A stretch of DNA of 16,384 nucleotides from Puniceicoccales bacterium (GCA_031281635.1 JAITFC010000031.1:1-16384); one strand, 5' to 3'. Counted from the stretch's first letter, positions 6,727-14,732 are shown. Notes: generated from the letters alone by a model not told the origin. Made by a program: numbers and translations.

Positions 6727-7482
6727 ATGTCTTCAAGGAAAATCCGTGCGGATGAGTTAGTTGTAATGATCGGTCTGGCGGAGAGTCGGACCCAGGCGCA
6801 GAAACTGATTCTTGCCGGACAAGTTATGTTTCCAGGTGGAATGATTTTAGATAAACCTTCGCGGGAACTGGAAGTGGGGACGAAACTGCAAATTAGGTAT
6901 TTCCCTCGTTACGTAGGTCGCGGTGGTGAGAAATTAGAGGGCTTTTTTCAGTGTCACAGCGTAGAGCTAAGTAATTGCTGCGCACTAGATATTGGAGCGA
7001 GCACGGGCGGATTCACCGACTATCTCCTGCAACACGGGATCGCGTCCGTTAGTTGTGTGGATGTTGGCCACGGGCAGTTACACTACAAATTACGCATCGA
7101 TCCGCGCGTGAGCAATTTCGAGGGAGTAAATGCTAGACGGCTTGCCGAAGTGGCTCTGCCGCATAGTTCCTACGATATTATTGTCATCGACGTTTCCTTC
7201 ATTTCTCTTACAAAAATTCTACCGTCTGCATGGAAATTTCTCAAAGAAAATGGCCTCCTCGTGGCTCTAGTCAAACCTCAATTCGAAGCTGCTTTGGAAG
7301 AGGTTAGCCGAGGTCGAGGCGTAATTTTGGACGAAAATATTCACCGCCGAGTTTGCCGCGAAATACGCAATTTTTCCTCGGAAAATTTGACGGGATGCCA
7401 GATCGTCGCAGAAGTGCCATCGCCCATCAGCGGCGCCGACGGAAATCGTGAGTTTTTTATCGGCATGCGCAAAAAGCTTTGA
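6727..7482 (+). CDS. tlyA: TlyA-family rRNA 2'-O-methyltransferase
   Basis: Protein of 251 residues of the TlyA family, SAM-dependent enzymes that methylate ribose 2'-OH groups in 16S/23S rRNA in the species where they have been tested; some members were first called hemolysins. An N-terminal S4 RNA-binding domain (about 4-60, with RADELVV and SRTQAQKLILAGQV) leads into YVGRGGEKLEG. The FtsJ-type Rossmann fold follows, with its SAM loop LDIGASTGGFTD (D88-D98). Then come VDVGHGQL, IIVIDVSFISL and LVKPQFE. The K-D-K-E type residues expected for a 2'-O-methyltransferase are in place. The ATG at 6727 gives the usual N-terminus; an upstream TTG at 6649 would add an unusual hydrophobic stretch and cover the promoter. 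No ribosome site is visible. Specific target bases cannot be deduced. Confidence 0.92.
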   Translation: MSSRKIRADELVVMIGLAESRTQAQKLILAGQVMFPGGMILDKPSRELEVGTKLQIRYFPRYVGRGGEKLEGFFQCHSVELSNCCALDIGASTGGFTDYLLQHGIASVSCVDVGHGQLHYKLRIDPRVSNFEGVNARRLAEVALPHSSYDIIVIDVSFISLTKILPSAWKFLKENGLLVALVKPQFEAALEEVSRGRGVILDENIHRRVCREIRNFSSENLTGCQIVAEVPSPISGADGNREFFIGMRKKL

Positions 7483-7662
7483 GTGAATTTCTATGGCTAT
7501 GCCATTCCGGTATCGTCACTTAGAGGCGACAGTACCGTCGGATCAGTGTGGCTGAGCTGGCAATCGTCCAACCAAAGAATCTCGTTATCAACCTTGGGCG
7601 AGGATTACGCCGGTGCGAGAGAGGGATTTAACAGGTACGTGCAAGTTCCGCAGGCGTTGTAG
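7483..7662 (+). CDS. Possible small ORF directly after tlyA (59 aa)
   Basis: Starts with GTG immediately after the TGA of tlyA and stays open for 59 codons (VNFYGYAIPVSSLRGDS... ending RYVQVPQAL). No known family, no ribosome site. Read-on coupling from tlyA is possible, but an open frame this length is not rare by chance. The rest of the 268-base gap before atpB (7663-7750) holds nothing recognised. Confidence 0.2.
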   Translation: MNFYGYAIPVSSLRGDSTVGSVWLSWQSSNQRISLSTLGEDYAGAREGFNRYVQVPQAL

Positions 7663-7750
7663 CTGTGGCAATGGTAAAGTACATTAAAATTTTTTCGAAT
7701 GAGTCATTATTTGGCTTGCCTTTTCGGGGAAAAATCATTGCCTATGCCAC

Positions 7751-8629
7751 ATGCTTTCGTTGCGAAATTTTTGTAAAGTTTGCTTTGCCGTTTTTTCTAT
7801 TCTTCTCTGTGCCATAATTTTACAACGAATTTTTCCCGTTACAACTGGGGATGTGCACCGCGAAGCGGAAGATTTATTTAAACTTTTCTCATGGTTTCCT
7901 GTCACCAATACATTGCTAACAAATTGGGTGATAGTACTGTGCGTAATTTTCTCCGTGCGTTGGATTGTGGGTGACGGCTTTGGCCATGCTCCGACGCGGG
8001 CGCAAGCAACCCTTGAACTTTTCGTGGAAAAATTGCGGGCGATTTTGGAGCCGGTTCTTGGGCGCGAAGTATTTCGTCACGCTTTCCCATTTTTGCTCAT
8101 CCTCTTTACTTACTTACTCATCGAAAATTTGAGCGGATTACTGCCAGGTGTTGGTGCGTTCGGCTACGTGGACACAGCCGGAAATTTTCGCCATTTTTTT
8201 CGTCCAACCAATGCAGATCTCAATGCGACAGTCGGACTTGCACTTGCATCATTTTTTGCGTGGCTGTACTTCACCTGGCGCTACGCTGGACCGCGGGCAT
8301 TTTTCCAGGATACTTTTGGCAACAAGACACAACGCGGAGAGGTCCCGACGGCATTATATTTCATACTCGGTGCCGTTTTTATCGGCGTGGGCTTCATTGA
8401 CATTATTTCCATATTATTTCGCATAGTTTCCCTGTCTTTTCGTCTCTACGGCAACGTGTTCGGCGGCGAAAGTCTCATCACACGCATGATCAACATTTGC
8501 GCTTACGTGATCCCACTGCCATTCTATTTTCTCGAATTCCTCATAGGCTCCATACAGGCATTCGTATTTATGATATTGACAGCCGTTTACATTGGCCTTT
8601 TGACGAATCACGAAAATCGCGCAAAATGA
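7751..8629 (+). CDS. atpB: F0F1 ATP synthase subunit a
   Basis: Membrane subunit a of F-type ATP synthase, which forms the proton half-channels next to the c-ring. It is 292 residues with five to six hydrophobic segments. The key arginine is R231 in SLSFRLYGNVFGGE, equivalent to the essential arginine of the E. coli RLFGN motif. LIENLSGLLPG and the C-terminal IGSIQAFVFMILTAVYIGL match the family. The N-terminus is hydrophobic and could be a signal-like first helix. The usual neighbours atpE, atpF and atpH are absent: the gene stands alone apart from a tiny overlapping ORF. The chosen ATG has no clear ribosome site. The frame is intact and the motif set complete, so it should be functional if the remaining subunits are encoded elsewhere. 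Confidence 0.95.
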   Translation: MLSLRNFCKVCFAVFSILLCAIILQRIFPVTTGDVHREAEDLFKLFSWFPVTNTLLTNWVIVLCVIFSVRWIVGDGFGHAPTRAQATLELFVEKLRAILEPVLGREVFRHAFPFLLILFTYLLIENLSGLLPGVGAFGYVDTAGNFRHFFRPTNADLNATVGLALASFFAWLYFTWRYAGPRAFFQDTFGNKTQRGEVPTALYFILGAVFIGVGFIDIISILFRIVSLSFRLYGNVFGGESLITRMINICAYVIPLPFYFLEFLIGSIQAFVFMILTAVYIGLLTNHENRAK

Positions 8630-8724
8630 CGCAAGCATTGTCCGTATTTCAAAATTTAACATCTTCCGCAGCAATCACAAAAATCGAAACGCCAAAAAAT
8701 GGAGCACCGATGATTTTCGCCTAA
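8626..8724 (+). CDS. Possible 32-aa ORF overlapping atpB stop (ATGA)
   Basis: The ATG at 8626 overlaps the TGA of atpB in the sequence ATGA, a classic layout for translational coupling. The frame runs 32 codons (MTQALSVFQN... ending APMIFA) to TAA. It is not AtpE, which would be about 75-85 hydrophobic residues. No family recognised. It could be a real small protein, the remnant of a longer gene, or chance. Confidence 0.3.
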   Translation: MTQALSVFQNLTSSAAITKIETPKNGAPMIFA

Positions 8725-8750
8725 CGAAAAAATATGATTAAAAACCTTGT

Positions 8751-8779
8751 TTGATGGCATTCCGTTGCAATTTTAGCAT
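8751..8779 (+). promoter_or_regulatory. Candidate promoter of the M3 peptidase gene
   Basis: TTGATG (8751-8756, four of six), a 17-base spacer and TAGCAT (8774-8779, four of six). It would give a leader of about 30 bases before the ATG at 8817. The match is moderate only. Confidence 0.3.
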
Positions 8780-8816
8780 TGTGACTGGTCCATCGCGACT
8801 TATTTCCTTGCTTGCT

Positions 8817-10886
8817 ATGAGTTATACTTTTCTTTCCGCCGCCCACCCCATCGAGTGGTCGGAACTTACCGCCGATCGCCTGGCGCAGGACATTGCCGAA
8901 GCCATTGCGCAGTCCGACAGAAATATTGAGGCAATTTGTTCCATCGAAACATCTAACGTGACATTTTCCAACGTCATTGAAGCGCTCGAACGGGCCACCG
9001 ATCCACTGCACACCGCATGGGGACGTGCTTCGATGCTGGACAGCGTTGCCGGTGGTGGTGATTTTCGCGTCGAGTACAATCGCGTATTAGGTTCCGTCAG
9101 TGACTTTTATACATCCATCGTCCTCAACGAAAAACTGTGGGAGCGCATACATGCTTTTTCGTGCACGAAGGAGGCAAAAACTTTGAAAGGTGTTCGCAAG
9201 AGGCTATTTGAAGAAACAATGCGGGACTTTCGCGAGGGTGGGGCGGAATTGCCGGCATCGTCGAAGGAGCGCCTGCGCGCTATTCGTAACGAATTGGCAG
9301 AGAAGACGCAGCGCTATTCGGAGAATCTCGTCGATGCAACCGACGCCTGGGAGAAAATTATCGACAATGCAGGGGAATTGGACGGCATGCCGTCGTCAAT
9401 TCTGGCAGTTATGCGTGAAGATGCTGCCCAACACGGACATAGCAATGCCTACCGACTGACTCTGCGCGCACCCATCTACGGTCCCGCCATGCGTTATTTG
9501 AAAAAAACTTCTCTGCGCAAGGAGCTTTGGGACGCGAACGATCGCCTGTGCCTCGATGGCAAGTACGCCAACGGGGAGCTGGTTCATGAAATTTTGCGTC
9601 TACGATCAGAAGAAGCTAAATTGCTCGGGTACAAAAATTTCGCGGATTTTATTCTTTCGCGACGCATGGCGAAAAATGGCCGAACAGCACTGAGTTTTAC
9701 GAAGAAATTACACAATCGCATCGAGGATGCCTTTCACGCGGACATCGAATCCATATGCTCTTTTAAGGCGGCCATTAGCGGAGACGCACATGCGATCATA
9801 GAACCTTGGGAGATGGCATTTTGGAGCGAGGAGCGGTGCCGCGCACTCTACAATTTCGACGAGGAGCAACTGCGACCTTATTTTGAGCTAAATGCCACAT
9901 TACGTGGACTTTTCGCAACGGTTAAGCTGCTCTATGACATTCGCATCGAGGAGCGGGCAGTGCGCATGAGCAATTGCGGCGGGGAAAATGGCGGCGATAT
10001 CCCAGTCTGGCACGAATCTGTGCGCTATTTTGAAGTGTTTGACGAAAATGGCAGCAAAATTGGTTCTTTTTACGCAGATTTTTTCCCCCGCGAGGGTAAG
10101 CATGTGGGGGCTTGGCTCAGCGAAAGTCTGGGAACTGGGCACCGCAATGAGGCAGGGGAATGGATTTTGCCCATCGGTGTGCTCTGCACAAATCTCACAC
10201 CGTCAACGCAAAACCGACCGGCGCTACTTACACACAATGAAGTGCAAACCATTTTTCACGAATTCGGTCATCTGTTGCATCATCTCTTCGGCCGCGTTAT
10301 CTATAAGTCGTTGAACGGCATCAATGTAGCGTGGGATTTCGTCGAATTGCCGTCGCAAATCATGGAAAATTGGACCTGGGAACGGGCTTGCTTAGACCTT
10401 TTCGCGCGCCACTATGAAAGTGGTAAGCCATTGCCTAAGCAGTTGTTCCAGAAAATGCGCACCACTCGAAACTACCTGGTTGCCATGCGGACTATGCGCC
10501 AGTTGGCCATGCAAAAAATGGACCTTGACTTACATATTAGCTACGACGGCGATGATTTGGACGCTTTCATAAAGCGTTCTACGCAAGGATACACGATTCC
10601 ATATCCAACGGAACCGCATTCCATTGTCCGCCATTTCCACCATCTATTTTCGGATTCCAATGGTTATGCTGCCGCCTATTACTCGTATAAATGGGCAGAA
10701 GTACTTGATGCGGACGCATTTGAACGATTTTTGGAAGAAGGCATTTTTAGTCGGAAGGTCGCCGATGAATTTCGCCGGGAAATTCTCGAGAAGGGCAACG
10801 AAAAATCTCCGGAAAAACTCTATCGAAAATTCCGCGGCCGCGACCCCAATCTCGATGCTCTGTTACATCGTTGCGGCCTAAAGTGA
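8817..10886 (+). CDS. prlC: M3-family zinc oligopeptidase (oligopeptidase A type)
   Basis: Cytoplasmic zinc metallopeptidase of family M3A (thimet oligopeptidase / oligopeptidase A), which trims short peptides such as cleaved signal peptides. The protein is 689 residues, close to E. coli PrlC (680). The zinc site is complete: HEFGH at 481-485, with the third ligand E510 in DFVELPSQIMENW, at the normal distance of 29 residues from the first histidine. Other family marks are YFEVFDENGSKIGSFYADFFPREGK before the zinc site and the substrate-binding HLFSDSNGYAAAYYSYKWAEVLDADAFERF near the end. An in-frame TTG at 8751 would extend it by 22 residues, but that codon coincides with a promoter-like -35 box. 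MSYTFLSAAHPIEW is the normal-looking N-terminus. No ribosome site is visible. The gene appears monocistronic and converges on rsmA. The symbol is by analogy with E. coli. Confidence 0.93.
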   Translation: MSYTFLSAAHPIEWSELTADRLAQDIAEAIAQSDRNIEAICSIETSNVTFSNVIEALERATDPLHTAWGRASMLDSVAGGGDFRVEYNRVLGSVSDFYTSIVLNEKLWERIHAFSCTKEAKTLKGVRKRLFEETMRDFREGGAELPASSKERLRAIRNELAEKTQRYSENLVDATDAWEKIIDNAGELDGMPSSILAVMREDAAQHGHSNAYRLTLRAPIYGPAMRYLKKTSLRKELWDANDRLCLDGKYANGELVHEILRLRSEEAKLLGYKNFADFILSRRMAKNGRTALSFTKKLHNRIEDAFHADIESICSFKAAISGDAHAIIEPWEMAFWSEERCRALYNFDEEQLRPYFELNATLRGLFATVKLLYDIRIEERAVRMSNCGGENGGDIPVWHESVRYFEVFDENGSKIGSFYADFFPREGKHVGAWLSESLGTGHRNEAGEWILPIGVLCTNLTPSTQNRPALLTHNEVQTIFHEFGHLLHHLFGRVIYKSLNGINVAWDFVELPSQIMENWTWERACLDLFARHYESGKPLPKQLFQKMRTTRNYLVAMRTMRQLAMQKMDLDLHISYDGDDLDAFIKRSTQGYTIPYPTEPHSIVRHFHHLFSDSNGYAAAYYSYKWAEVLDADAFERFLEEGIFSRKVADEFRREILEKGNEKSPEKLYRKFRGRDPNLDALLHRCGLK

Positions 10887-10908
10887 TAGCAGAAATTAGA
10901 GGAGGGAA

Positions 10909-11256
10909 GTGACCGACCACGTACTTCCTTCCGGATCCTTGGCAAAATTTTGGGCGACTCTTGATGAAAACGCCCAGTCAGTATCTAAAGATGATTTTGA
11001 TTTTTCATCGCATCAAAAATCATCCAACATCTTCCACGCGCGCAACGGCAAATCCTCCGCGCGCACCATTTTCATTCTTTCACCGGCATTCGTGCATAAT
11101 TGTCCAAACCATTGCATTGCACGCATTCGCAGGGCCGCGTCTTCGATTGACGCAATAACTCCGCGTAACTGCTTGCGGCGGAAATTGAAGCAATGCCGTA
11201 AAATAATCTGCGACATGTCGGAAAAAAGAAATGGAATTTCTCGAATTTGCGCGTGA
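10909..11256 (+). CDS. Doubtful ORF with strong ribosome site, antisense to rsmA end
   Basis: A GTG at 10909 follows GAGGAGGGAA, the best Shine-Dalgarno match in this part of the window, although the spacing is tight. The frame is open for 115 codons. Its first 35 codons (MTDHVLPSGSLAKFWATLDENAQ...) lie in the gap, but the rest is antisense to rsmA and has the look of a shadow frame. It could be a remnant of a small gene after the peptidase. Low confidence. Confidence 0.15.
   Translation: MTDHVLPSGSLAKFWATLDENAQSVSKDDFDFSSHQKSSNIFHARNGKSSARTIFILSPAFVHNCPNHCIARIRRAASSIDAITPRNCLRRKLKQCRKIICDMSEKRNGISRICA
10990..11024. terminator. Inverted repeat between converging peptidase and rsmA genes
   Basis: GATGATTTTGAT (10990-11001) and ATCAAAAATCATC (11012-11024) can pair over 12 bases with one bulged base around a 10-base loop. 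The right arm includes the last codons and stop of rsmA. It is AT-rich and lacks a GC stem, so a bidirectional terminator is possible but not firm. Confidence 0.4.
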
Positions 11257-11840
11257 ATGAGAATTGATTGCACCTTCGGCTGCGGGAAAAAGCACTGTGG
11301 GGCAACAGGATACAGTATGTTACAGCCAAATGCAGCTTCCATTCGGACGGAAATGGCACTGCGCCGCTTGGACTTTTCCAGTGAGAAAATTCTTTCGGCC
11401 GTTTCTTTTTGTAAAAGTAATGTCATCGATTGCGGCAACGGTCCTTGCAAAAGTGCGTCCAGCCATGGAGTTGAGATAGCGTAGGGTAAATTGGCTACGA
11501 CCTTGTAGGGCTGTGCATTTCCCAAAGTTGCGCGCGGAAATGTGACGGCATCGCCGTGTAGCAGATGAAAGTTTTTCGAATATTTCTGGCCCAAATTCTC
11601 CAGCAGGTATTCATAAAGTCGTCTATCCAATTCCACCGCATATACATCGGCTCCGGCATCAAGAAGCTGTTCCGTCAAAATTCCGAATCCGGGTCCGATT
11701 TCTACGACACAATCGCCCGGCGCGACAGCGGCGAGCAGCAAGCTCTTCCGTATGACATCGACATCGATGAGGAAGTTCTGCCCCAAGGTTTTCGACGGAC
11801 TACCGCCTAGGATGTGAAGGGGAGGTTTGCGTCCGTCCAT
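11013..11840 (-). CDS. rsmA: 16S rRNA dimethyladenosine transferase RsmA (KsgA)
   Basis: SAM-dependent enzyme that dimethylates A1518 and A1519 near the 3' end of 16S rRNA, a late step and check in small-subunit assembly. It is 275 residues, the usual length. Motifs in order: LGQNFL (19-24), the SAM loop VEIGPGFGILTEQL (46-59), AVELD (68-72), the catalytic NLPYAIS (117-123), FFPQPKVQS, and the C-terminal helical domain with HCFNFRRKQLR. The gene follows the MFS gene on the same strand with 27 bases between, so they may be co-transcribed. The ATG at 11840 has no clear ribosome site, a recurring trait in this window. Confidence 0.96.
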   Translation of the reverse strand: MDGRKPPLHILGGSPSKTLGQNFLIDVDVIRKSLLLAAVAPGDCVVEIGPGFGILTEQLLDAGADVYAVELDRRLYEYLLENLGQKYSKNFHLLHGDAVTFPRATLGNAQPYKVVANLPYAISTPWLDALLQGPLPQSMTLLLQKETAERIFSLEKSKRRSAISVRMEAAFGCNILYPVAPQCFFPQPKVQSILIHAQIREIPFLFSDMSQIILRHCFNFRRKQLRGVIASIEDAALRMRAMQWFGQLCTNAGERMKMVRAEDLPLRAWKMLDDF

Positions 11841-11867
11841 GCTAAAAATACGACAAGTTGCACAGTC

Positions 11868-13094
11868 TCAATGCAATGCGGGATCACGGCGCAGGCTCCA
11901 AAATCCGATGGAAGCTAGAATGATGACGAGGGCTGAGGCGTTTCCCACAAAAGTTGGTGAGTAGTTGGCGGAGAGCAATATATACCCGACAATCGGCGCA
12001 AAAACGCTGCGAATGCCTGTCGCGAGCATATAAACGGAGGCGTAGGCTGGCAGCATCTCTTTGGGGGCAAACTTGGTCATCCAAAGTCCGTGCAGGACGA
12101 AACTTCCGGCCATGGCAATACCTAGAAAAATGGAGCCGACAGTGAGCGCAAAGAAGGAGTGTCCATTGAAGAAAGCTACGACGCCGATGAAGAAGATAAG
12201 ATTAACAAGTAAACGTATGGACACGAGGCTGATGCGATCGAATAGGAAGCCAATTATTTGGATGCTGAGGACTCGGGCAACGTTCGGCACCACACAACTT
12301 AGCAGCATAACCATGCCGTTGGTTAAATTTAGGCCGTAGCATTCGTTGGCCAAAAATTCCATGCGCACGGGGATGAGCATCTGGTAGACAAATCCGATGG
12401 CGGTAAAGTAGAGGGTGAGCAGGCCAAATAGCTTGTCGCGAAAGAGATAGGAAATATAACTGACATTGCGATTTTCGGGCCTGCGGACAGGACTCGTCGG
12501 AATTCCCGTGAGGCAAAGCCCGCTCATGCAAGCACTTAGTGCTACAAAAAGAAATAAAAATCGGTAGTAGCTCAGGTCGATGTCGAGGATATGGCCGCAA
12601 GCGTGGCCAAAAATGACAGCAAATAATGCCGACAGAGTGAGTCCTAGAGCGGCACGGGAAGCGCGTTGGTTGGCAGAATAGTTGTCCACGTAGATACTGA
12701 TGAGGACGGCTCCTTCGGCTCTGTAAAAAATGCTCGCAGCGGCGATAAAAAATAGAACGAGCGGAAAAGTTTGGGCGAAGGCAGCACCGACGAAACAGCA
12801 TGCGGCGAAACAGAAGAGCATGGTTCCGATGTAGGCGGCACGGAAATTTGTGCGCGCGGCTAGACGTGTGAGCAGCGGTGCCAGCAGGCCTCCTACCCAA
12901 ACAAACGCCATCATAATACTTTTGGTGAAATTGTGCGCTTTGAAGACACGGATGGCGACGAGGAGGCACAGGGAAAGAAACGCTGCATCCAGCGTCCCTT
13001 GAAACATTTGACGCAAACTGTCAAACAAGTAGGTACGGCTCGCAACGGACCATCGTGAAAGTTTTGTGGACATGTCAATGGGTCGCAAAATCAT
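11868..13094 (-). CDS. MFS-type membrane transporter
   Basis: Integral membrane protein of 408 residues with about 12 hydrophobic helices in two halves and a polar central loop (PTSPVRRPENRNVSY) before helix 7, the plan of the major facilitator superfamily. IGFLFDRISLVSIRLL in the second half resembles the MFS loop motif. FYRAEGAVLISIYVDNYSANQRASRAA in the first half is the most distinctive stretch. The substrate cannot be inferred. The ATG at 13094 begins two bases after the rpmA stop, which suggests coupling; an ATG at 13073 (MSTKLSRW) is the alternative. A longer frame reaching 13187 would overlap rpmA and is rejected. It sits between rpmA and rsmA, where obgE would be common in other bacteria. 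Confidence 0.82.
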   Translation of the reverse strand: MILRPIDMSTKLSRWSVASRTYLFDSLRQMFQGTLDAAFLSLCLLVAIRVFKAHNFTKSIMMAFVWVGGLLAPLLTRLAARTNFRAAYIGTMLFCFAACCFVGAAFAQTFPLVLFFIAAASIFYRAEGAVLISIYVDNYSANQRASRAALGLTLSALFAVIFGHACGHILDIDLSYYRFLFLFVALSACMSGLCLTGIPTSPVRRPENRNVSYISYLFRDKLFGLLTLYFTAIGFVYQMLIPVRMEFLANECYGLNLTNGMVMLLSCVVPNVARVLSIQIIGFLFDRISLVSIRLLVNLIFFIGVVAFFNGHSFFALTVGSIFLGIAMAGSFVLHGLWMTKFAPKEMLPAYASVYMLATGIRSVFAPIVGYILLSANYSPTFVGNASALVIILASIGFWSLRRDPALH

Positions 13095-13096
13095 CA

Positions 13097-13342
13097 CTAC
13101 AGGGTGGCAACGGACACGCGGCGCCGTTTCCCATCCCAAACAACAGTGCCGTCGACAAGCGCAAATAGCGTAAAATCGCGTCCGCATCCAACATTTTCTC
13201 CCGCATGCATTTTCGTACCATGCTGACGCATGAGTATGTTTCCCGCGCGCACACGCTCACCGCCAAATTTCTTTACGCCGAGACGTTGCCCTTGACTGTC
13301 TCTGCCATTGCGTGACGTTCCCTGCCCTTTTTTATGTGCCAT
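13097..13342 (-). CDS. rpmA: 50S ribosomal protein L27
   Basis: Protein L27 of the large subunit, whose N-terminal arm reaches the peptidyl-transferase centre. It is 81 residues and begins MAHKKGQGTSRNGRDS, continuing with the conserved GVKKFGGERVRAGNILMRQHGTKMHAGENVG. There is no extra N-terminal peptide of the kind that is cleaved in Firmicutes. It follows rplU with six bases between stop and start, and AAGAAG just before the ATG may serve as a weak ribosome site. Second gene of the rplU-rpmA unit. Confidence 0.97.
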   Translation of the reverse strand: MAHKKGQGTSRNGRDSQGQRLGVKKFGGERVRAGNILMRQHGTKMHAGENVGCGRDFTLFALVDGTVVWDGKRRRVSVATL

Positions 13343-13348
13343 AACTTC

Positions 13349-13663
13349 TTATCCCTCAATGCTTTCGATTTTTATGACGGACAATTCCTGCCGATGCCCA
13401 CGCTTCTTGTGGGCGCCCTTGCGGCGCAACCGCTTCATAACAAGCACTTTCTTTCCACGCACATTTTCTAAAATCCGTGCACGCACCATTGCTCCTTCGA
13501 CGAGTGGTGTCCCCACGCGTGCCCCAGCCCCATCCCCGAGGAGCAAGACTTCTTTCAATTCCACCAAATCGCCGGCAGTCGTTCCCTGGAAACGATTTAC
13601 CATAAACGTTGCACCCTCCGTCGCCGCAATTTGAGACCCTTGTATCCGCACAATCGCCTTCAT
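13349..13663 (-). CDS. rplU: 50S ribosomal protein L21
   Basis: Large-subunit protein L21, binding 23S rRNA. It is 104 residues, the normal length. The start MKAIVRIQGSQIAATEG and the C-terminal RARILENVRGKKVLVMKRLRRKGAHKKRGHRQ.LSVIKIESI are typical; the basic loop binds rRNA. First gene of a leftward run rplU-rpmA-MFS-rsmA. A GCGAAG before the ATG is only a weak ribosome site. A promoter must lie between 13664 and about 13760; TTGCAT/CTAGCT with a 17-base spacer is possible but weak. Confidence 0.97.
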   Translation of the reverse strand: MKAIVRIQGSQIAATEGATFMVNRFQGTTAGDLVELKEVLLLGDGAGARVGTPLVEGAMVRARILENVRGKKVLVMKRLRRKGAHKKRGHRQELSVIKIESIEG

Positions 13664-13961
13664 CTTCGCGTAAAGCTAGGGAATTCTTCGCCGCGAATGC
13701 AAGCTTTTTTACGGACTTTTTTTAAAAAAATTCCAATGTCAGCAGCTCCTTCCTCGCCCGTGGCATGTGTCGAACTGGCGGCAATTATGGGAAAAATAGA
13801 TTCACTTTACAATTCAGATACATTCGCCGGCAAGTCAGCCTTAAGGATCGACTGTGTAAGGATTTAAGTGTGGATTTTTATCGACTCCACAAGATCAAGA
13901 AACTAAACACCCCGACCGCTTTGAAAAATTTGGCCGACGGCCTCTAATTACTTTACGGCCG
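13664..13961. other. 298-base gap between uppS end and rplU start
   Basis: Contains the leader region of rplU, a symmetrical AT palindrome of seven Ts and seven As flanked by GGAC/TTCC (13713-13734), and two short plus-strand frames. One (13736-13867, 43 codons, MSAAPSSPVACVELAAIMGK...) is followed in another frame by DFYRLHKIKKLNTPTALKNLADGL. The pair could be a decayed small gene. No ribosome site or known family supports it. No RNA gene was recognised. Confidence 0.4.
13924..13942 (-). terminator. Possible uppS terminator
   Basis: On the minus strand, about 20 bases past the uppS stop: GGCC-GTC-GGCC followed by AAATTTTT. The stem is only four base pairs with a three-base loop, so it is a weak intrinsic terminator at best. 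Confidence 0.3.
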
Positions 13962-14672
13962 CTACTCCGGTCGGTCGATTGTCCCGTAGCGGCGATGGCG
14001 CAGGCTATAAGCGTTTAGGGCAATTTGTAACTCCTTGGCGTCGAAGTCCGGCCACAGGCAATCCGTGAAATACATTTCCGCATAGGCACACTGCAAGAGG
14101 AGGAAATTACTCAGGCGTCGCTCTCCTCCCGTCCTGATGAGCAAATCGACGTCGGGGAGGTGGGCCGTGTCCATGTGCGCGGCGATATCACTCCATTGCA
14201 GCGTGTTTGCATCAATTGTATCCGCTTTCATTTGCAATTTTTGCACGGCGCGCAATGTGTCGTCGCGGCCTCCGTAGTTGATGGCCAGTGAGAGGTGAAA
14301 GTCGTTCCAGTGGCGCGTTTCTTCCTCCATTTCGCGCAGGGTCTGCACATCCCGTTCCGGCAAACCATCCGATCGACCGAGCCAGTGGAAGCGCATCTTT
14401 TGCTTCGACAGTTGCCGGCGATGGCGACGCAACATGATACCCAACAAGCGCATAAGTGTATGTATTTCCGTGGCAGGACGATTCCAATTTTCCGTTGAGA
14501 AGCAGAACACGCTCAGGGCACTAACACCGGCATCGCGCACGCAGGGAATGATATGTAGAAGGGCATTCGCTCCACGCCGGTGGCCAAAACTCCTGGGAAG
14601 CCCGCGGCGCTCAGCCCATCGACCGTTGCCGTCGAGGATGATAGCCAAATGCCTGGGTACATTAGCGCTCAT
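13962..14672 (-). CDS. uppS: Isoprenyl (undecaprenyl) diphosphate synthase
   Basis: Cis-prenyltransferase that extends farnesyl diphosphate with isopentenyl diphosphate to undecaprenyl diphosphate, the lipid carrier for peptidoglycan and other wall polymers; it acts at the inner face of the membrane. It is 236 residues. HLAIILDGNGRWAERRGLPRSFGHRRGA carries the catalytic D14 and diphosphate-binding residues. Also seen are SVFCFSTENWNRP, LAINYGGRDD and the C-terminal DLLIRTGGERRLSNFLLLQCAYAEMYFTDCLWPDF, all typical. The ATG at 14672 follows TTTTTAAAC, without a ribosome site. It diverges from the DoxX-like gene across a 60-base gap that must hold both promoters. cdsA or dxr, common partners, are not visible here. 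Confidence 0.96.
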   Translation of the reverse strand: MSANVPRHLAIILDGNGRWAERRGLPRSFGHRRGANALLHIIPCVRDAGVSALSVFCFSTENWNRPATEIHTLMRLLGIMLRRHRRQLSKQKMRFHWLGRSDGLPERDVQTLREMEEETRHWNDFHLSLAINYGGRDDTLRAVQKLQMKADTIDANTLQWSDIAAHMDTAHLPDVDLLIRTGGERRLSNFLLLQCAYAEMYFTDCLWPDFDAKELQIALNAYSLRHRRYGTIDRPE

Positions 14673-14732
14673 GTTTAAAAATTTTTTACAGAATAGCTTG
14701 CGAGGGCACAGCTTTTTCTCAAGTTCAATGTC

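Noticed and set aside
7483..7750. tRNA or structured RNA before atpB
   Set aside because: No tRNA cloverleaf, SRP, tmRNA or RNase P consensus could be found; only small local hairpins.
10882..10895. TAGCAGAAATTAG after the peptidase gene as a fourth copy of the array element
   Set aside because: Only nine bases match the element start; too short to separate from chance.
12202..12969. 255-codon minus-strand frame rich in His, Arg, Pro and Cys
   Set aside because: Out-of-frame shadow of the MFS gene on the same strand; composition is typical of a shifted membrane-protein frame.
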